A stretch of DNA of 64,000 nucleotides from Domibacillus aminovorans (GCF_001643235.1 NZ_LQWY01000067.1:124001-188000); one strand, 5' to 3'. Shown: positions 1 through 8,912, numbered from the stretch's first letter. Notes: a model not told the origin generated them from the sequence alone. A program made the numbers and translations.

Positions 1-441
1 GGCATGCCCGCCGATTGTCAGCCACGGATTCCCCGTCACAGCACCAAATAAGGCGCCAGCATCACCGTCGTCAATGACATTCCCGAAGAGGGCCATACAT
101 GTATAAATGAGCACCCAGCCGCCGACAACGCTGTAAAATGATAGAAGCAGAAAGCAGCCAACAACACCAATTTTGCCGATTGCTGTCCAAAACGAGTCCG
201 GTGCCAGCTTTTTATAGGCACTGACCGCTTCACGGCCGGAACCACGTCCGATAATGAATTCAGAGATGAGCATTGGCAAGCCGATTAAAAGCGTAAAAAG
301 GATGAATAAAAGCAAAAACGCTCCGCCGCCGCTCTGCCCGGTCACATACGGAAATTTCCAGATTGCGCCGAGACCGATCGCTGCCCCGGCTGATGATAAA
401 ATAAAGCCGATTTTCGACGACCATTGTTCCGTTTTTTCCAT
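1..441 (-). CDS. Sodium-dependent transporter of the NSS (SNF) family, C-terminal part outside the window
   Basis: The visible 147 N-terminal residues begin with MEKTEQWSSKIGF and run into the first membrane segment with the motif GLGAIWKFPYVTGQSGGGAF. This glycine-rich, partly unwound TM1 is the sodium and substrate binding signature of neurotransmitter:sodium symporters (family knowledge). TM2 and TM3 follow (FLLLFILFTLLIGLPMLIS and VVGCFLLLSFYSVVGGWVLI). The ATG at 439-441 is preceded by GGAGGCGATT. Bacterial members take up amino acids with Na+. The substrate cannot be told from this fragment. The stop codon lies before base 1 of the window. Confidence 0.85.
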   Translation of the reverse strand, partial: MEKTEQWSSKIGFILSSAGAAIGLGAIWKFPYVTGQSGGGAFLLLFILFTLLIGLPMLISEFIIGRGSGREAVSAYKKLAPDSFWTAIGKIGVVGCFLLLSFYSVVGGWVLIYTCMALFGNVIDDGDAGALFGAVTGNPWLTIGGHA

Positions 442-574
442 AATAATCGCCTCCATTTATGGGATTTTCATTCCCCCACTATAGCATGAAAAAGCATAGC
501 AGACCGAATATATTTTCAATGCGTGTGAAATCGTCTATAATGAAGTAATTAATATGACAACTGGAGTGTACCCA

Positions 575-1483
575 ATGACTGTAAATATAAATGGATCAGA
601 AAAAAGAGATGAACATGGAAACCGTCTGAAAAATCGTGGCCGATTGCTTGTGAAATGTCCGGATGGACCAGGCATTGTATCGGCGCTGTCGAAGTTTCTG
701 TTTGAACATGGAGCCAATATTATTGAATCAAGCCAGTATACGAGTGATCCTGCAGGCGGAACGTTTTTTATCCGCATCGAGTTTGACTGCGAGTTGCTCG
801 CTGACAAACGTCAAAAGATAGAGAAGGACTTTGAAGTGCTCGCGGAACAATTTAAGATGGATTATCGTTTTGCCTACGGCGGTGACCGGAAAAGAACCGC
901 GATTTTCGTTTCAAAAGAGCCTCATTGTCTTCGGGAGTTATTGTGGGAGTGGCAGAGCGGGGATTTGCAGACGGATATTGCGTTTGTCGCGGGAAACCAT
1001 GAAGATGCACGCGGAATAGTTGAGTCACTCGGTATTCCGTTCCATTACATTCCGGCAAATAAAGACATTCGCAAGCAGGTGGAAGAGGAGCAGGCCCGAC
1101 TTGTGGAAGAGTACGATATCGATGTGATTGTACTAGCTCGTTACATGCAAATTTTGACGCCGGAGTTCGTTGAGCGTTATCCAAACAAAATTATTAATAT
1201 TCACCATTCATTTTTGCCAGCCTTTATTGGCGCGCGTCCGTACGAGCGTGCTTATAACCGTGGTGTGAAGCTGATCGGTGCGACGTCGCATTACGTGACG
1301 AATGATCTTGATGAAGGACCAATTATTGAGCAGGACATTGAACGTGTGGATCACCGCGATCATGTAGCTGATTTGAAGAAAATTGGTCGTTCGATTGAAC
1401 GTCGCGTGCTGGCTCGTGCAGTAAAATGGCATCTTGAAGACCGCATCATTGTGCATGGCAATAAAACGATTGTGTTTCAATAA
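575..1483 (+). CDS. purU: Formyltetrahydrofolate deformylase PurU
   Basis: This cytosolic enzyme hydrolyses 10-formyl-THF to THF and formate, balancing the one-carbon pool. It has 302 residues, the usual family length. An ACT-type domain fills about residues 20-100 (LLVKCPDGPGIVSALSKFL). A formyltransferase fold follows with the catalytic region NIHHSFLPAF, then GATSHYVTNDLDEGPII, which carries the conserved Asn/His/Asp set. I chose the ATG at 575 because GGAG lies 8 bases upstream; an in-frame ATG at 554 has no ribosome binding site. It is transcribed away from the NSS gene as a single gene and ends at a short hairpin with a T-run. Confidence 0.95.
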   Translation: MTVNINGSEKRDEHGNRLKNRGRLLVKCPDGPGIVSALSKFLFEHGANIIESSQYTSDPAGGTFFIRIEFDCELLADKRQKIEKDFEVLAEQFKMDYRFAYGGDRKRTAIFVSKEPHCLRELLWEWQSGDLQTDIAFVAGNHEDARGIVESLGIPFHYIPANKDIRKQVEEEQARLVEEYDIDVIVLARYMQILTPEFVERYPNKIINIHHSFLPAFIGARPYERAYNRGVKLIGATSHYVTNDLDEGPIIEQDIERVDHRDHVADLKKIGRSIERRVLARAVKWHLEDRIIVHGNKTIVFQ

Positions 1484-1490
1484 GAAAAAG

Positions 1491-1518
1491 AGTACGGACA
1501 ATGTTCCGGGCTTTTTTT
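1491..1518 (+). terminator. Weak rho-independent terminator after purU
   Basis: A short stem CGGA/TCCG with a six-base loop, flanked by AAG and CTT, runs into seven T residues directly after the purU stop. The stem is short, so termination may be partial. Confidence 0.45.
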
Positions 1519-1786
1519 GAATAAAAGAATCGATTGTTTAACACAACATTAGCTGTAAAATGGAAAATTGTAAGGATGCGTATACTATAACATTGATGAT
1601 CGTTGCTGCCGGTAAAAAGAGGCTGATTTTTTTCAGAGGTACATATTTTTTTCTTCATAAAGGTTAGCTGCCCTGTATTATATGCCTTTTGGGAATGGGT
1701 GTAAAAATATATCGAATCTTTTTCAGCGCAGTTGCTATAGTGAATGTTTATATTCAGAATAGTCGATAAACAGGGAGCGTGTAAAC
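1519..1786 (+). other. AT-rich leader region upstream of trpB with no gene seen
   Basis: About 270 bases separate the purU terminator from trpB. I see no open frame with a ribosome binding site, no T-box core motif and no run of spaced GAG/UAG triplets of the kind TRAP binds. TATACTATAA near 1581 and TATAGT near 1735 are possible -10 elements, so trpB probably has its own promoter. Nothing else is supported. Confidence 0.4.
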
Positions 1787-2938
1787 ATGACAGAATCAGG
1801 ATATTTCGGCCAGTTTGGCGGCAGTTTTGTACCACCGGAATTAAAAGCAGCGCTTGATTACCTCGCTGAACAATTTACGGCATATAAAGAGGATCCGGCG
1901 TTTAATAAAGAGTTTCGTTATTATTTGAAAGAATACGTCGGACGAGAAAATCCGCTTACATTTGCGGAACAGCTGACAGAGAAGCTTGGCGGTGCAAAAA
2001 TTTATTTGAAGCGGGAAGATTTGAACCATACAGGCTCGCATAAAATTAACAACGTGATCGGGCAGATTTTGCTAGCAAAGAGAATGAATGCGCATCGTAT
2101 CATTGCGGAAACGGGCGCAGGGCAGCACGGTGTCGCAACAGCTACAGCATGCGCGATGTTCGGAATGGATTGCGTGATTTATATGGGAGCGGAGGATATG
2201 CGGCGCCAGGCATTAAACGTGTTCCGGATGGAATTGTTAGGAGCAAAAGTGGTTGCTGTAGAAGAAGGTCAGGGGCGTTTGAAAGATGCGGTAGACGCGG
2301 CGCTGAATGACTACGTTGCAAATTATAAAGACACGTTTTATTTGCTCGGATCGGCTGTTGGCCCTCATCCATATCCAACGATGGTTAAGCATTTTCATGC
2401 GGTCATCAGTGAAGAGTCGAAACGGCAGATTTTAGAGAAAGAAGGGCGTCTTCCGGATGCCGTCATAGCCTGTGTGGGCGGCGGCAGCAATGCGATTGGA
2501 TCATTTGCCCATTATATTGATGAGCCGTCTGTCCGTTTAATTGGGGCTGAGCCAGAACAGGCCGCTTCTCTTACAAAAGGGGTCCCCGCTGTCCTTCACG
2601 GGTTTAAATGTTATGTTTTACTTGATGAAGAAGGAAATCCGCAGCCGACGTACTCGATTGCGGCAGGACTCGATTATCCGGGCATTGGCCCTGAACACAG
2701 TTACTTGAAAGAAACGGAACGCGCTGAATATTACATGGTGACAAACGAAGAAGTGCTTGAGGCGTTTAAAGAGCTGTCACGAACAGAAGGCATCATTCCA
2801 GCGCTTGAAAGTGCACATGCCGTCGCACTCGTTATGAAACTTGCTCCGGAAATGAAGAAAGAAGAGATAGTGATCGTGAATATTTCAGGCCGAGGAGATA
2901 AAGACGTACAGCAAGTGTTTGAAATGGAAACGGAATAA
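1787..2938 (+). CDS. trpB: Tryptophan synthase beta subunit (orphan copy)
   Basis: This PLP enzyme condenses indole with L-serine to tryptophan. It has 383 residues, slightly shorter than typical TrpB (about 400). The start reads [15 protein letters not shown]. The PLP lysine is K86 in HTGSHKINN, the phosphate cradle is [12 protein letters not shown], and the ETGAGQHG loop is present. The start follows CAGGGAGCGTGTAAAC. No trpA, trpC or trpE lies nearby, so it cannot form the usual operon-encoded alpha2beta2 complex from local genes. It may be the organism's only trpB moved away from trp genes, or a second stand-alone copy. The family call is secure; the physiological role is inferred. Confidence 0.9.
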   Translation: MTESGYFGQFGGSFVPPELKAALDYLAEQFTAYKEDPAFNKEFRYYLKEYVGRENPLTFAEQLTEKLGGAKIYLKREDLNHTGSHKINNVIGQILLAKRMNAHRIIAETGAGQHGVATATACAMFGMDCVIYMGAEDMRRQALNVFRMELLGAKVVAVEEGQGRLKDAVDAALNDYVANYKDTFYLLGSAVGPHPYPTMVKHFHAVISEESKRQILEKEGRLPDAVIACVGGGSNAIGSFAHYIDEPSVRLIGAEPEQAASLTKGVPAVLHGFKCYVLLDEEGNPQPTYSIAAGLDYPGIGPEHSYLKETERAEYYMVTNEEVLEAFKELSRTEGIIPALESAHAVALVMKLAPEMKKEEIVIVNISGRGDKDVQQVFEMETE

Positions 2939-2947
2939 CGAAGAAAG

Positions 2948-2994
2948 GGTTGTCCTGAAAGTCAGTAAACTGACAAAGGGCAGCCTATTTTTTT
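2948..2994 (+). terminator. Terminator after trpB
   Basis: GGTTGTCCT pairs with AGGGCAGCC (two G-T wobbles). Inside the loop is a second perfect hairpin, GTCAG-TAAA-CTGAC. The structure runs into TATTTTTTT. Confidence 0.8.
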
Positions 2995-3044
2995 GTTGAC
3001 GGCGGGATAATCACTAGAATATGGATAATTCAGCCGTCAACAAA
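2992..3044. repeat. Perfect 12-bp inverted repeat between convergent genes
   Basis: TTTGTTGACGGC (2992-3003) and GCCGTCAACAAA (3033-3044) are exact reverse complements around a 29-base loop. The loop itself contains GGATAAT near both ends (3004-3010 region and 3022-3030 region). On neither strand is the right arm followed by a T-run, so it is not a standard terminator, although it sits between the ends of trpB and the ABC1 kinase gene. Confidence 0.7.
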
Positions 3045-3140
3045 GGGAATTTCACCCTGCCCTGCCTGTTTCCCGCAGTTCCATGTGAACAGTACATTGT
3101 ATAAGCATTGATCTTCAAATTTACCGACGATGTTTGATCG

Positions 3141-4763
3141 TCATGCTATAAATCGTTTGTGAGCTCGGATGGCCCGAATGTAAAAGAAAACAGAGAGCAT
3201 AAACAAAACGGGGCCGCCGTAGACAATAGCTTCATGATGGACAAACGGGACAGCGGCCACTCCTGGGAATGTAACAGCCATAAAAAGGAGTGCGTCACGA
3301 CGTCCCTTCAGCACATCCCGCTCCGCTTCATTGCGTTTTTGCTGCGCATCCCGCTGCTCACGAAACAGCCGGGGCTCGTCCAGGACAGACAAGAATTTTT
3401 GCGGGAATGACAAAAGCGGGCGCAGGGATTGAACAAGAATTTGCTTTGGACTCGTTTTGCCCGCATGTTTCCCGAGCCAGTCCATTACCGGCTTTCGACC
3501 GACTTCCATTAAATCGATGTTCGGATCCAGAATATGCAGCAATCCGATAAATGTGGACACAGCTCGTCCTAAAAACGCGAATTCCGCTGGGAGCTGTACC
3601 GGTTCTTTTTTGACGATTTGCTGCACTTCGTCGAGCAACTGTCCGATAGCGAAGTCATCTAGCTGCATAAATGACTGCGCCGTATAGGCATCGATCATCG
3701 CCCGGATGACGCGTTTCATCCGCTCTTTGTCAGCGTGCGGAAGTAAAAAGCGCAGCCCTTCTAGTCCTTTTATGACCTGATCGTAATCTTCAATTAAAAT
3801 GCCTTCGATAAGCGTTCGAATATGAACCGCATCTTCATTGGGCACACGGCCGGTCATGCCAAAATCAATGAGCACAATCGTCCCATCTGCTTTCACTAAA
3901 ATGTTACCGGGATGCGGATCAGCGTGGAATTTGCCTTCCTGCAAAAGCTGCTCCAGAAACATATTTGTCAATCGGACAGCAAGATCTTGCCGATCGATGC
4001 CGTTTCGTTCTAAAAAGGAAATATCTGTAATGCGGGCAGCTTCCACCCAGTCCATAACGAGCACTTTTTTTGTTGAATAATCCCTGTTATAGCCGGGAAT
4101 ATCTACGTCTGAAAACGATTCATAGCGCTTTTTAAAATAAAGACCGTTTTCGAGTTCACGACGAAAATCAAGTTCAGCTCCGATGACCGACGTCATTTCC
4201 CGATAAAGTGCAAGCATATCCGTTTGCTTGCCAAACTTCGTAAATCGTTTCGCAAGCTTCATAACAATGCGCACGGCTTTAAAATCAACAGCGATAATTC
4301 TATCGATGTCTGGGCGCTGTACTTTTACCGCGATGAGCTCGCCTGTATAAAGACGCGCTTTGTACACTTGACCAATGGAAGCGGACGCCACCGGTTGCCG
4401 GTCGATTTCTGCCGCCACGCTTTCAACAGGTGCATTCCATTCCTGTTCCATGACCGTTTGTGCTTCTTCCCACGGAACGGCTGGCACACGGTCGATTAAG
4501 TCTTCAAGCTCATCGAGAAACGCTTTTGGCATAACATCTGCTCTTGTACTTAAAAACTGTCCAAGCTTAATTAATAAACCTTCAAGACGAAGAGCGGTCT
4601 GCCGATACTTAGCTGCCTGTTTTTTTATGAGTAATTCCCATTTTATATTTGTTTCATCCGTCCAATTCCCCCGGTGACATCGTTCGAAAATGGTGAGCTG
4701 TAAAAAGAAAACAACAGCCATTTTGACGATAATAAAAATACGGAAAAAAGCTAATTTATTCAA
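3141..4763 (-). CDS. ABC1/UbiB (AarF) family atypical protein kinase, membrane-anchored
   Basis: 540 residues counted from a TTG start with AAAGGACGG seven bases upstream; further upstream in-frame starts lack a ribosome binding site. A hydrophobic N-terminal stretch (FFRIFIIVKMAVVFFLQL) is followed by the family hallmarks: the KxGQ motif (EGLLIKLGQFLSTRADVMP), the Ala-rich loop (ASASIGQVYKA), the AVKVQRP lysine, HADPHPGNILV and the DFG metal site (LIDFGMTGRV). Two predicted membrane helices close the protein (LLFMAVTFPGVAAVPFV and GGPVLFMLSVFFYIRAIRA). Family members are atypical ATPases/kinases linked to isoprenoid-lipid handling. Here a role in menaquinone or membrane lipid homeostasis is inference. 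Confidence 0.88.
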   Translation of the reverse strand: MNKLAFFRIFIIVKMAVVFFLQLTIFERCHRGNWTDETNIKWELLIKKQAAKYRQTALRLEGLLIKLGQFLSTRADVMPKAFLDELEDLIDRVPAVPWEEAQTVMEQEWNAPVESVAAEIDRQPVASASIGQVYKARLYTGELIAVKVQRPDIDRIIAVDFKAVRIVMKLAKRFTKFGKQTDMLALYREMTSVIGAELDFRRELENGLYFKKRYESFSDVDIPGYNRDYSTKKVLVMDWVEAARITDISFLERNGIDRQDLAVRLTNMFLEQLLQEGKFHADPHPGNILVKADGTIVLIDFGMTGRVPNEDAVHIRTLIEGILIEDYDQVIKGLEGLRFLLPHADKERMKRVIRAMIDAYTAQSFMQLDDFAIGQLLDEVQQIVKKEPVQLPAEFAFLGRAVSTFIGLLHILDPNIDLMEVGRKPVMDWLGKHAGKTSPKQILVQSLRPLLSFPQKFLSVLDEPRLFREQRDAQQKRNEAERDVLKGRRDALLFMAVTFPGVAAVPFVHHEAIVYGGPVLFMLSVFFYIRAIRAHKRFIA

Positions 4764-4964
4764 AAAATCCGTCCTTTCCGGATAAACATTCATCTGCCAT
4801 TTTACAGGATGAATGGCACCACTGTACAATTTCGGGTTTCAGGCACCATTACTTAAAAAGGAAGAGTGATTGGTTCTATGAAGCGCAGTCGGTTTTTTTT
4901 GTGTGGAATTCGGGAATAAACGCGGTAGTGTGTAGAAAGACTTACCAGAAGAGAGGAAGATGTA

Positions 4965-6806
4965 ATGTTTGATTCACTATTATTTAATTTAATGATTATT
5001 CTCTTTATTGGGATTGCCTCCCAGTGGATAGCGTGGCGATTCCGACTTCCGGCGATCGTAGTTATGTCGGTGGCAGGGCTGCTTATTGGGCCGCTCTTCG
5101 GGTGGATAAATCCGAAAGATGTGTTCGGTAACTTATTTCAGCCAATTATATCAGCCGCTGTCGCGATTATATTATTTGAAGGAAGCTTAAATCTTGATTT
5201 TCGTGAAATTAAAACGGTTCGCCAGCCGATCCGGCGCATTGTGACGCTTGGCGCGTTTATCGCCTGGATTTTCGGTTCACTCGCCGCGCATTACATTGCC
5301 GGATTGTCATTGACTGTTGCATTTGTCATTGGCGGTTTGTTCATAGTTACTGGTCCAACGGTTATTTTGCCACTGTTGCGTCAGGCAAAACTAAAACCGC
5401 GCACGGCAGCTATCTTGAAATGGGAAGGCATTGTTGTCGATCCGTTTGGTGCACTTCTTGCTCTATTCGCGTTTGAATTTATTAAATTTTTAACAGGCAC
5501 GGTATCGGTTGCGACACTGCTCGTCTTTTTAGCTGCTTCTGTATTTGCAGTTGTACTCGGAACATTATTTGGCATGGGGCTTGGCAAAATGCTTGAAAAA
5601 GGACGTATTCCAGAATATTTAAAATCACCGGCCGTGTTCGTGGCGGTCATTACTTGTTTCACAATTGCCGATGAAATGATGCATGAAACAGGATTGCTTG
5701 CGGTCACGGCGATGGGGATTGTGATGGCGAATATGCATATATCCTCCATAAAAGACATGCGTCATTTTAAAGAAAATATTTCAATTTTGCTTACTTCCAC
5801 GATTTTTGTCATGTTAACGGCGTCATTGACAACCGATACTTTGATCGAAATATTTAACGTTCGCATTATTGCATTTGTTATTCTGATGCTGTTTATTGTA
5901 CGACCGCTGTCGATATGGATGTCGACGATCGGTACGGATATGACGAATCAGGAAAAAATGCTTGTCGGCTGGATTGCGCCACGGGGGATTGTAGCATTAA
6001 CCGTATCGGGGTATTTTGCAGAATCGTTGCTTAAAGCAGGATACGAAGATGCTGCACTATTAACACCGCTCACGTTTGCCCTTGTGTTTTCAACCGTTGT
6101 TGCACATGGATTTTCGATTGGCTGGCTGGCGAAAAAGCTGGACTTATCATCAACAGATAAACCAGGTGTGCTGCTTATTGGCGGTAATGCATTCACTGCA
6201 AAGCTTGGTCAAACGATGCAGGAATTGAACATTCCAGTGCTCGTTGCTGATGAATCATGGCAAAGGCTGAATGCTGCCAGGCAGATGAATTTGCCGGTAT
6301 ACCACGGTGAAATCTTATCAGAAAGCACGGAATATCATCTCGAACTGACGCCGTATGAATACATGATTGCGGCAACGGATGATGAAGCGTATAACGCGCT
6401 CGTCTGCTCAACGTTTGTTCCAGAAATGGGCCGCGTGAATTTGTATCAAATCGCAGCGGGTCTAGAACGTACGCAAAAGACAAAGGAATTTAACAAAACA
6501 GTTGGCGGAAAAGTGCTGTTTGACAGCGACGCCCATTTCCAGGCGTTAAATAGGCGTGCTGCTGGAAACTATGTTATCCGGAAAACCGATTTGACCGAAC
6601 AGTACAGCTATGAAAAGTATTTGAGTGACCGCGATAAAGGCTCATTACTGTTGTTCATTGTGAAGCAATCTGGAAAACTGAAGTTTTACACGCGTGATGA
6701 ATCACCAAAAGGGGAAGCGGGTGATAAAGTAATCAGCCTCGTGCCACCGGTGAAAGAATTCGCGAAAATGAAGGAAAAGATCGCTGAAAAGCGGCGAGAT
6801 CAATAA
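4965..6806 (+). CDS. CPA1-type monovalent cation:proton antiporter with C-terminal nucleotide-binding-like domain
   Basis: 613 residues with about twelve hydrophobic helices in residues 1-390, then a soluble region of about 220 residues. The membrane part starts LLFNLMIILFIGIASQWIAW and has the conserved FEGSLNLD, TGPTVILPLLR and EGIVVDPFGALLA segments; the paired acidic residue VDP is the expected ion-binding position. From about residue 400 the sequence VLLIGGNAFTAKLGQ is a Rossmann-like TrkA-N start, as in NhaP2-type exchangers. It would exchange Na+ or K+ for H+ across the membrane. GAGAGGAAGATGTA precedes the ATG. It is a single gene with its own terminator. Ion preference is unknown. 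Confidence 0.88.
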   Translation: MFDSLLFNLMIILFIGIASQWIAWRFRLPAIVVMSVAGLLIGPLFGWINPKDVFGNLFQPIISAAVAIILFEGSLNLDFREIKTVRQPIRRIVTLGAFIAWIFGSLAAHYIAGLSLTVAFVIGGLFIVTGPTVILPLLRQAKLKPRTAAILKWEGIVVDPFGALLALFAFEFIKFLTGTVSVATLLVFLAASVFAVVLGTLFGMGLGKMLEKGRIPEYLKSPAVFVAVITCFTIADEMMHETGLLAVTAMGIVMANMHISSIKDMRHFKENISILLTSTIFVMLTASLTTDTLIEIFNVRIIAFVILMLFIVRPLSIWMSTIGTDMTNQEKMLVGWIAPRGIVALTVSGYFAESLLKAGYEDAALLTPLTFALVFSTVVAHGFSIGWLAKKLDLSSTDKPGVLLIGGNAFTAKLGQTMQELNIPVLVADESWQRLNAARQMNLPVYHGEILSESTEYHLELTPYEYMIAATDDEAYNALVCSTFVPEMGRVNLYQIAAGLERTQKTKEFNKTVGGKVLFDSDAHFQALNRRAAGNYVIRKTDLTEQYSYEKYLSDRDKGSLLLFIVKQSGKLKFYTRDESPKGEAGDKVISLVPPVKEFAKMKEKIAEKRRDQ

Positions 6807-6808
6807 TG

Positions 6809-6837
6809 AAAAAGCGGCCCCTAGGAGGCCGCTTTTT
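6809..6837 (+). terminator. Terminator after the antiporter gene
   Basis: AAAAAGCGGCC pairs perfectly with GGCCGCTTTTT around a CCTAGGA loop. It is A-rich on one side and T-rich on the other, so it could work in both directions. Confidence 0.9.
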
Positions 6838-6927
6838 CTGACAGTAAATTTAGAGAAAGTATGGAATGTATTATAGTTATATTTAACCGGATAAACCCGG
6901 CTGAGCACTTATTATATTATTCGATTT

Positions 6928-6941
6928 TGAAAGTGCTTTCA
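6928..6941. promoter_or_regulatory. Orphan CcpA operator-like palindrome
   Basis: TGAAAGTGCTTTCA differs from the CcpA catabolite operator consensus TGWAANCGNTNWCA at one central base. It lies in a gene-free stretch between a terminator and a repeat element, and no promoter-proximal gene on either strand obviously uses it. Confidence 0.35.
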
Positions 6942-7058
6942 TTATAAAATGCACAAAAAGCCATAAAAAAGACACAAAGCAGAATTATTCGACTTAAATC
7001 ACAAATAGTGAAAGAAAAAGCAGTCTTTTCCGGATGTTTTTTCTTTCATAGAAGACTA

Positions 7059-7232
7059 TTTATCCCGCATTAACGGGCAGTAAGATCCGGACTATAACTT
7101 TAAGACATCAGAAAAGAAAAGAAGGCGAAGGGGGATAGCGGAACGTAGACTAAGAGCATCACTTTCTGTGACAAAGTCTACATAACCCACATCCTATGGG
7201 TCTAACCCCCACTGAATGAAGTTTTACTTTAT
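7059..7232 (+). mobile_element. Structured 164-bp repeat element flanked by TTTAT direct repeats (bcr1-like)
   Basis: TTTAT at 7059-7063 and again at 7228-7232 bracket a 164-bp non-coding unit. It opens with the hairpin CCCG-CATTAA-CGGG (7064-7077). Its 3' half folds as a three-way junction. P1 is GGGGG-A-TAG (7130-7138) with CTA-A-CCCCC (7202-7210). P2 is GTAGACT (7145-7151) with AGTCTAC (7175-7181), containing TCAC-TTTCT-GTGA. P3 is ACCCA (7185-7189) with TGGGT (7197-7201). Length, TTTAT duplication and RNA-like folding match what is described for bcr1 repeats of the B. cereus group. The name rests on memory of that family, not on an alignment. No protein is encoded, so mobility would need a transposase acting in trans. 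Confidence 0.6.
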
Positions 7233-7313
7233 TGTTAACGTCAGGCCGCTTGTATATCGTTTATTTTGAAATTAGATGTTGGAATCGTTTTAGTCAAAAG
7301 CGGCCGACCAACG

Positions 7314-8834
7314 TCACAAAGAGAAAGAAAATTGTTTTTCAAGCATTGTTCCTTGGTCAGCAAGGCGTGTATGCCATGAAAAAGCCTTTTCAAGTATATG
7401 CGGTGTTTGACCCCCACGCAAAGATGCTTCTTCAAAATATTGGAGTAGCTGCTCTTTATACATCGGATGTGCGCAATTGTGAATAATGACGAGTGCTCGT
7501 TCGCGCGGTGCTAGCCCGCGCAAGTCCGCATATCCTTGCTCGGTGACGAGAATATCAACGTCATGTTCTGTATGATCAACGTGTGAAGCGAAAGGAACGA
7601 TACTCGAAATCGTACCGTTTTTAGCGGTTGATTTTGTTACAAAAATAGCTGTACGGCAGTTGCGGGCAAAATCGCCTGAGCCACCGATCCCGTTCATCAT
7701 TTTGGTACCAGATACGTGCGTGGAATTAATGTTTCCATAAATATCCGCTTCAAGCGCGGTATTTATAGATAACAAACCGAGCCGCCGAATGAGTTCAGGA
7801 TGGTTTGAGATCTCTTGTGGACGCAGGATAAGTTTGTCTCGATATTTTTCTAGGTTGGCATATACCTCATTCATTTTTTCTTCCGATAGCGTAATGGAGC
7901 AGGCGGAAGCAAAACGAATTTTACCGTGGTCAAATAAATCAAACACAGCATCTTGCAATACTTCGGAATACACTTCAAGGTTTTCAAACTCGGAATCAAT
8001 GAGCCCGTGCAGCACTGCATTGGCAACAGAGCCAATCCCTGATTGAAGTGGAGCCAATTCATTCGTAAGACGGCCTGCTTTTACTTCTTCTCTGAAAAAA
8101 GTAATGAGATGAGCAGCCATTTGTGCCGTCTCCTCATCTGGTGGAACAATCGTAGAAGAGGAGTCTAACGATTTTGTAATGACAATGCCTTTGATTTTAG
8201 CCGGATCGACAGGGATGCCTATTTCACCAATTCGTTCATTAACAGATGTCAGCATAATGGGTCCGCGTTTTCCTTGCTCATTTAGGCTGTAAATATCGTG
8301 AAGTCCTTCCAGTTCAGCTGGCTGGGCAAGATTCAATTCAATAATGACATTCCTTGCTTTCTCTATAAAAATAGAAGAGTTCCCAACAGACGTTGCAGGG
8401 ATGATAAGACCCTCTTCTGTGATTGCCACGGCCTCAATAATGGCGTAATCAATCGGGTCCAGCACTTCGCTCCGGATAAGTTCAGCTGTGTGGGACAGAT
8501 GCTGATCAACAAAATATAGATTGCCGTCATTAATTTTTTTTCGCATGGATGGGTCGGCTTGAAAGGGGAGTCGTTTATTAATAATGCCTGCTTCCGCCAT
8601 CAATTTATCAAGATCAAAGCCAAGTGAAGCGCCGGTAAAGATATTGACTTTAAAGGTTTCTGTTTTGGCACGTTCAACGAGTGACGTAGGCACCGCTTTC
8701 GCATCACCGGCCCGTGTAAACCCGCTCAAACCAAGTGTCATGCCGTCCTGAATCCAGGAAGCAGCTTCATCTGCTGACACAATACGTGTATGTAAATCAT
8801 TCATTCGTAATCGTTCTGTTATGTGTTTATCCAC
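7314..8834 (-). CDS. Acetyl-CoA hydrolase/transferase family protein (succinate:acetate-type CoA-transferase)
   Basis: 506 residues from a GTG start with CGGAGGGATCGAATC just before it; upstream in-frame ATG codons lie beyond this site and would include the operator. The protein shows the two-lobed class I CoA-transferase layout: FTGASLGFDLDKLMAEAG near the N-terminus, GIGSVANAVL in the middle, MNGIGGSGDFARNC and VTEQGYADLRGLAPRERA near the C-terminus. Relatives are Cat1/AarC/Ach1, which move CoA between acetate, succinate or butyrate. It probably lets the cell recycle acyl-CoA and acetate in the cytosol. A LytTR regulator gene lies directly upstream on the same strand and a CcpA-type palindrome lies in the promoter region. 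The exact acyl substrate is not readable. Confidence 0.9.
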   Translation of the reverse strand: MDKHITERLRMNDLHTRIVSADEAASWIQDGMTLGLSGFTRAGDAKAVPTSLVERAKTETFKVNIFTGASLGFDLDKLMAEAGIINKRLPFQADPSMRKKINDGNLYFVDQHLSHTAELIRSEVLDPIDYAIIEAVAITEEGLIIPATSVGNSSIFIEKARNVIIELNLAQPAELEGLHDIYSLNEQGKRGPIMLTSVNERIGEIGIPVDPAKIKGIVITKSLDSSSTIVPPDEETAQMAAHLITFFREEVKAGRLTNELAPLQSGIGSVANAVLHGLIDSEFENLEVYSEVLQDAVFDLFDHGKIRFASACSITLSEEKMNEVYANLEKYRDKLILRPQEISNHPELIRRLGLLSINTALEADIYGNINSTHVSGTKMMNGIGGSGDFARNCRTAIFVTKSTAKNGTISSIVPFASHVDHTEHDVDILVTEQGYADLRGLAPRERALVIIHNCAHPMYKEQLLQYFEEASLRGGQTPHILEKAFSWHTRLADQGTMLEKQFSFSL

Positions 8835-8876
8835 GATTCGATCCCTCCGATTCGTTTTTATTAGTGTAACAAATAA

Positions 8877-8890
8877 TGAAAGGGCTTTCA
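8877..8890. promoter_or_regulatory. CcpA operator-like palindrome before the CoA-transferase gene
   Basis: TGAAAGGGCTTTCA has perfect TGAAAG/CTTTCA arms and differs from the catabolite operator consensus at one central base. It lies 42 bases before the GTG start and just after the terminator of the upstream regulator gene, where a promoter is expected. Carbon catabolite control of this gene is therefore likely (inference). Confidence 0.5.
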
Positions 8891-8912
8891 TTTGCATGGG
8901 CATGAAAAGCCG

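Noticed and set aside
1519-1786. Possible T-box or TRAP leader before trpB
   Set aside because: No T-box core sequence, no terminator/antiterminator pair and no array of GAG/UAG triplets was found.
3004-3032. Loop of the 2992-3044 repeat as a dif-like recombination site
   Set aside because: Sequence does not match the Bacillus dif arms; only the 12-bp arms are symmetric.
7244-7305. GGCCGCTT and AAGCGGCC arms 46 bases apart near the end of the CoA-transferase gene
   Set aside because: Long loop, no T-run on the minus strand and GC-rich octamers of this kind occur by chance; not supported as a terminator.
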